64,000 nt of DNA from Pseudobutyrivibrio xylanivorans (GTDB lineage: Bacteria > Bacillota > Clostridia > Lachnospirales > Lachnospiraceae), in the NCBI RefSeq assembly GCF_008935055.1, contig NZ_CP043028.1:447501-511500 (forward strand). Direction: 5' to 3'. The notes under the pieces were generated by a model. It was not told where the DNA came from. It was given only the letters and a program-made list of their open reading frames with translations, and searched no databases. This document shows positions 63,448 to 64,000 of the stretch, piece after piece. A program made the position numbers and the translations under genes. How positions within the stretch are numbered: position 1 is the first letter of the stretch; each line of letters opens with the position of its first letter.

Positions 63448-63463
63448 ATGTACCCTTATTGTA
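63448..63463. repeat. Two-unit 11-bp repeat on the tRNA side of the integrase
   Basis: ATGTACCCTTA and TTGTACCCCTG are 11 bp apart and share the TTGTA core of the array at 62801-62871. Confidence 0.5.
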
Positions 63464-63487
63464 CCCCTGTTTTTGCAAAATAAAAAA

Positions 63488-63519
63488 CTCACAAATGCGA
63501 TAAAATCAACATTTGTGAG
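63488..63519. terminator. Bidirectional terminator below the tRNA gene
   Basis: CTCACAAATG/CATTTGTGAG with T-runs on both sides; it ends the tRNA-Gly transcript on the minus strand. Confidence 0.75.
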
Positions 63520-63529
63520 CCTTTTCACC

Positions 63530-63541
63530 AGAGCGCGAGAC
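63530..63541. repeat. Proximal attachment-site repeat (attL-like) in the tRNA 3' end
   Basis: AGAGCGCGAGAC, identical to 57761-57772. It covers the acceptor 3' arm and the last T-arm bases of the tRNA gene. Confidence 0.65.
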
Positions 63542-63604
63542 GGGACTCGAACCCGCGACCTCCACCTTGGCAAGGTGGCGCTCCACCAACTGAGCCACTC
63601 GCGC
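63532..63604 (-). tRNA. tRNA-Gly (anticodon GCC)
   Basis: A full cloverleaf of 73 nt: acceptor GCGCGAG/CTCGCGC, D arm GCTC/GAGC, anticodon stem CCACC/GGTGG with loop TTGCCAA (anticodon GCC), T arm GCGGG/CCCGT with TTCGAGT. CCA is not encoded. It is the integration target of the element to its left and has its own promoter. Confidence 0.96.
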
Positions 63605-63649
63605 ATAACTGTTATTTATTTTGTTTTTGTGTTCCTCAGAACAATAGCT

Positions 63650-63678
63650 ATTCTATAGGAACTATAAGCATAAGTCAA
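63650..63678 (-). promoter_or_regulatory. Promoter of tRNA-Gly
   Basis: TTGACT (63673-63678), a 17-nt spacer and TAGAAT (63650-63655) on the minus strand, about 46 nt upstream of the tRNA. Confidence 0.65.
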
Positions 63679-63735
63679 GGGATTTTCTAAAGTTGCAAAG
63701 CTCTAAAAAATCCCTTTGATTTTCAGAATATTCTA

Positions 63736-64000
63736 TTAGTTTTTAGGGCTATCATATTCGATAGAAATCAGGCTATCACCATCAAAAATAAAGACAAGCT
63801 TTGTTCCATTTTTCTCGTATGTCATAGCCCCTGTAGCCTCAGAAGTTGGTTCGCCGTAGGCAGCAATAATATCATCCCTTGAACTAGAGAGATCAATACC
63901 TTCAGCTGTAGCAACATTATCAGTTCTAAGTAGCACATAAAGAATTAAATCTTTATCTCCATCAGGGTATGTCTGAATCTCAAAATCATTGTAGGTATAT
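63736..64000 (-). CDS. Uncharacterised protein, C-terminal part (cut by window edge)
   Basis: The frame is open from the right edge and ends at 63736, giving about 87 residues. It contains GIDLSSSRDDIIAAYGEPTS, a helix-turn pattern like the SmpA/BamE-type or small lipoprotein domains of Firmicutes, followed by two beta-strand-like segments (GTKLVFIFDGDSLISIEYD). It is probably an exported or lipoprotein C terminus, but the family is uncertain. Confidence 0.55.
   Translation of the reverse strand, partial: YTYNDFEIQTYPDGDKDLILYVLLRTDNVATAEGIDLSSSRDDIIAAYGEPTSEATGAMTYEKNGTKLVFIFDGDSLISIEYDSPKN

Larger units (their letters stand above)
57761..63541. mobile_element. Decayed integrative element in the 3' end of tRNA-Gly(GCC)
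   Basis: The 12-bp direct repeats bound about 5.8 kb that hold a type I toxin-antitoxin locus, an ISLre2-type transposase, a small membrane protein, a zinc-ribbon nuclease and a truncated tyrosine recombinase next to the tRNA, with phased repeats on both sides of it. No conjugation or phage structural genes are present, so this is a remnant or a small island that needs help to move. Confidence 0.65.

Overview
The window looks like the chromosome of an obligately anaerobic, butyrate-forming Firmicute of the Lachnospiraceae, most like the Butyrivibrio/Pseudobutyrivibrio/Roseburia group. The signs are a thl-hbd-bcd-etfB-etfA cluster, an anaerobic class III ribonucleotide reductase under what look like NrdR boxes, a WXG100 protein, low GC content, strong AGGAGG ribosome binding sites, and a Gram-positive style LCP/teichoic-like envelope cluster. 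The genus is inferred from gene content; there is no rRNA here. Most genes lie on the minus strand.

Layout. 1-8046: an envelope signalling operon, read right to left: a 1482-residue Cys-rich surface protein, a membrane protein joining a dead HtrA-like protease to a cytoplasmic FHA domain, a WXG100 protein, a PP2C phosphatase and a Ser/Thr kinase cut by the window edge. 8299-16455: nrdD with a fused glutaredoxin-like tail, a TPR lipoprotein, a HicAB pair with a frameshifted toxin gene, a CorC/HlyC-type membrane protein, a cyclophilin and an Mrp ATPase. 16826-21183: a split ThrE-type exporter, a GH2 glycosidase and a MATE pump. 21314-26938: the butyrate cluster, without crotonase, behind a Rex-like operator. 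27350-47345: a large cell-surface polysaccharide or teichoic-like cluster (glf, GT2/GT4/GT8 enzymes, a GT4-CDP-glycerol transferase fusion, two ABC-2 permeases, an ABC ATPase carrying an extracytoplasmic domain, and an LCP ligase), with a dead Rpn-type nuclease gene inside it. 47721-57653: a PAS/GAF-like protein, deoD, a SleB-type hydrolase, thyA-folA-ilvB-ilvN, two small proteins (one of 52 residues), a phosphoesterase, a Nudix hydrolase and a LURP-one protein.

57761-63541 reads as a small decayed integrative element in the 3' end of a tRNA-Gly(GCC) gene. A 12-bp direct repeat marks both ends. Inside are a type I toxin-antitoxin locus, an ISLre2-type transposase with a read-through-protection hairpin and a long hairpin RNA, a seven-zinc-ribbon nuclease, and a truncated tyrosine recombinase flanked by 11-bp-phased repeats that look like its arm sites.

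The most novel signal is a family of four ~85-90-nt structured elements (15428-15517, 24423-24507, 25560-25643, 48722-48811). Their stems differ in sequence but stay paired by compensatory changes, while an apical domain with tandem G-A pairs and several internal-loop bases is conserved. All four lie 3' of minus-strand genes in the same orientation, two of them inside the butyrate operon. This pattern fits a conserved RNA rather than a simple mobile repeat.
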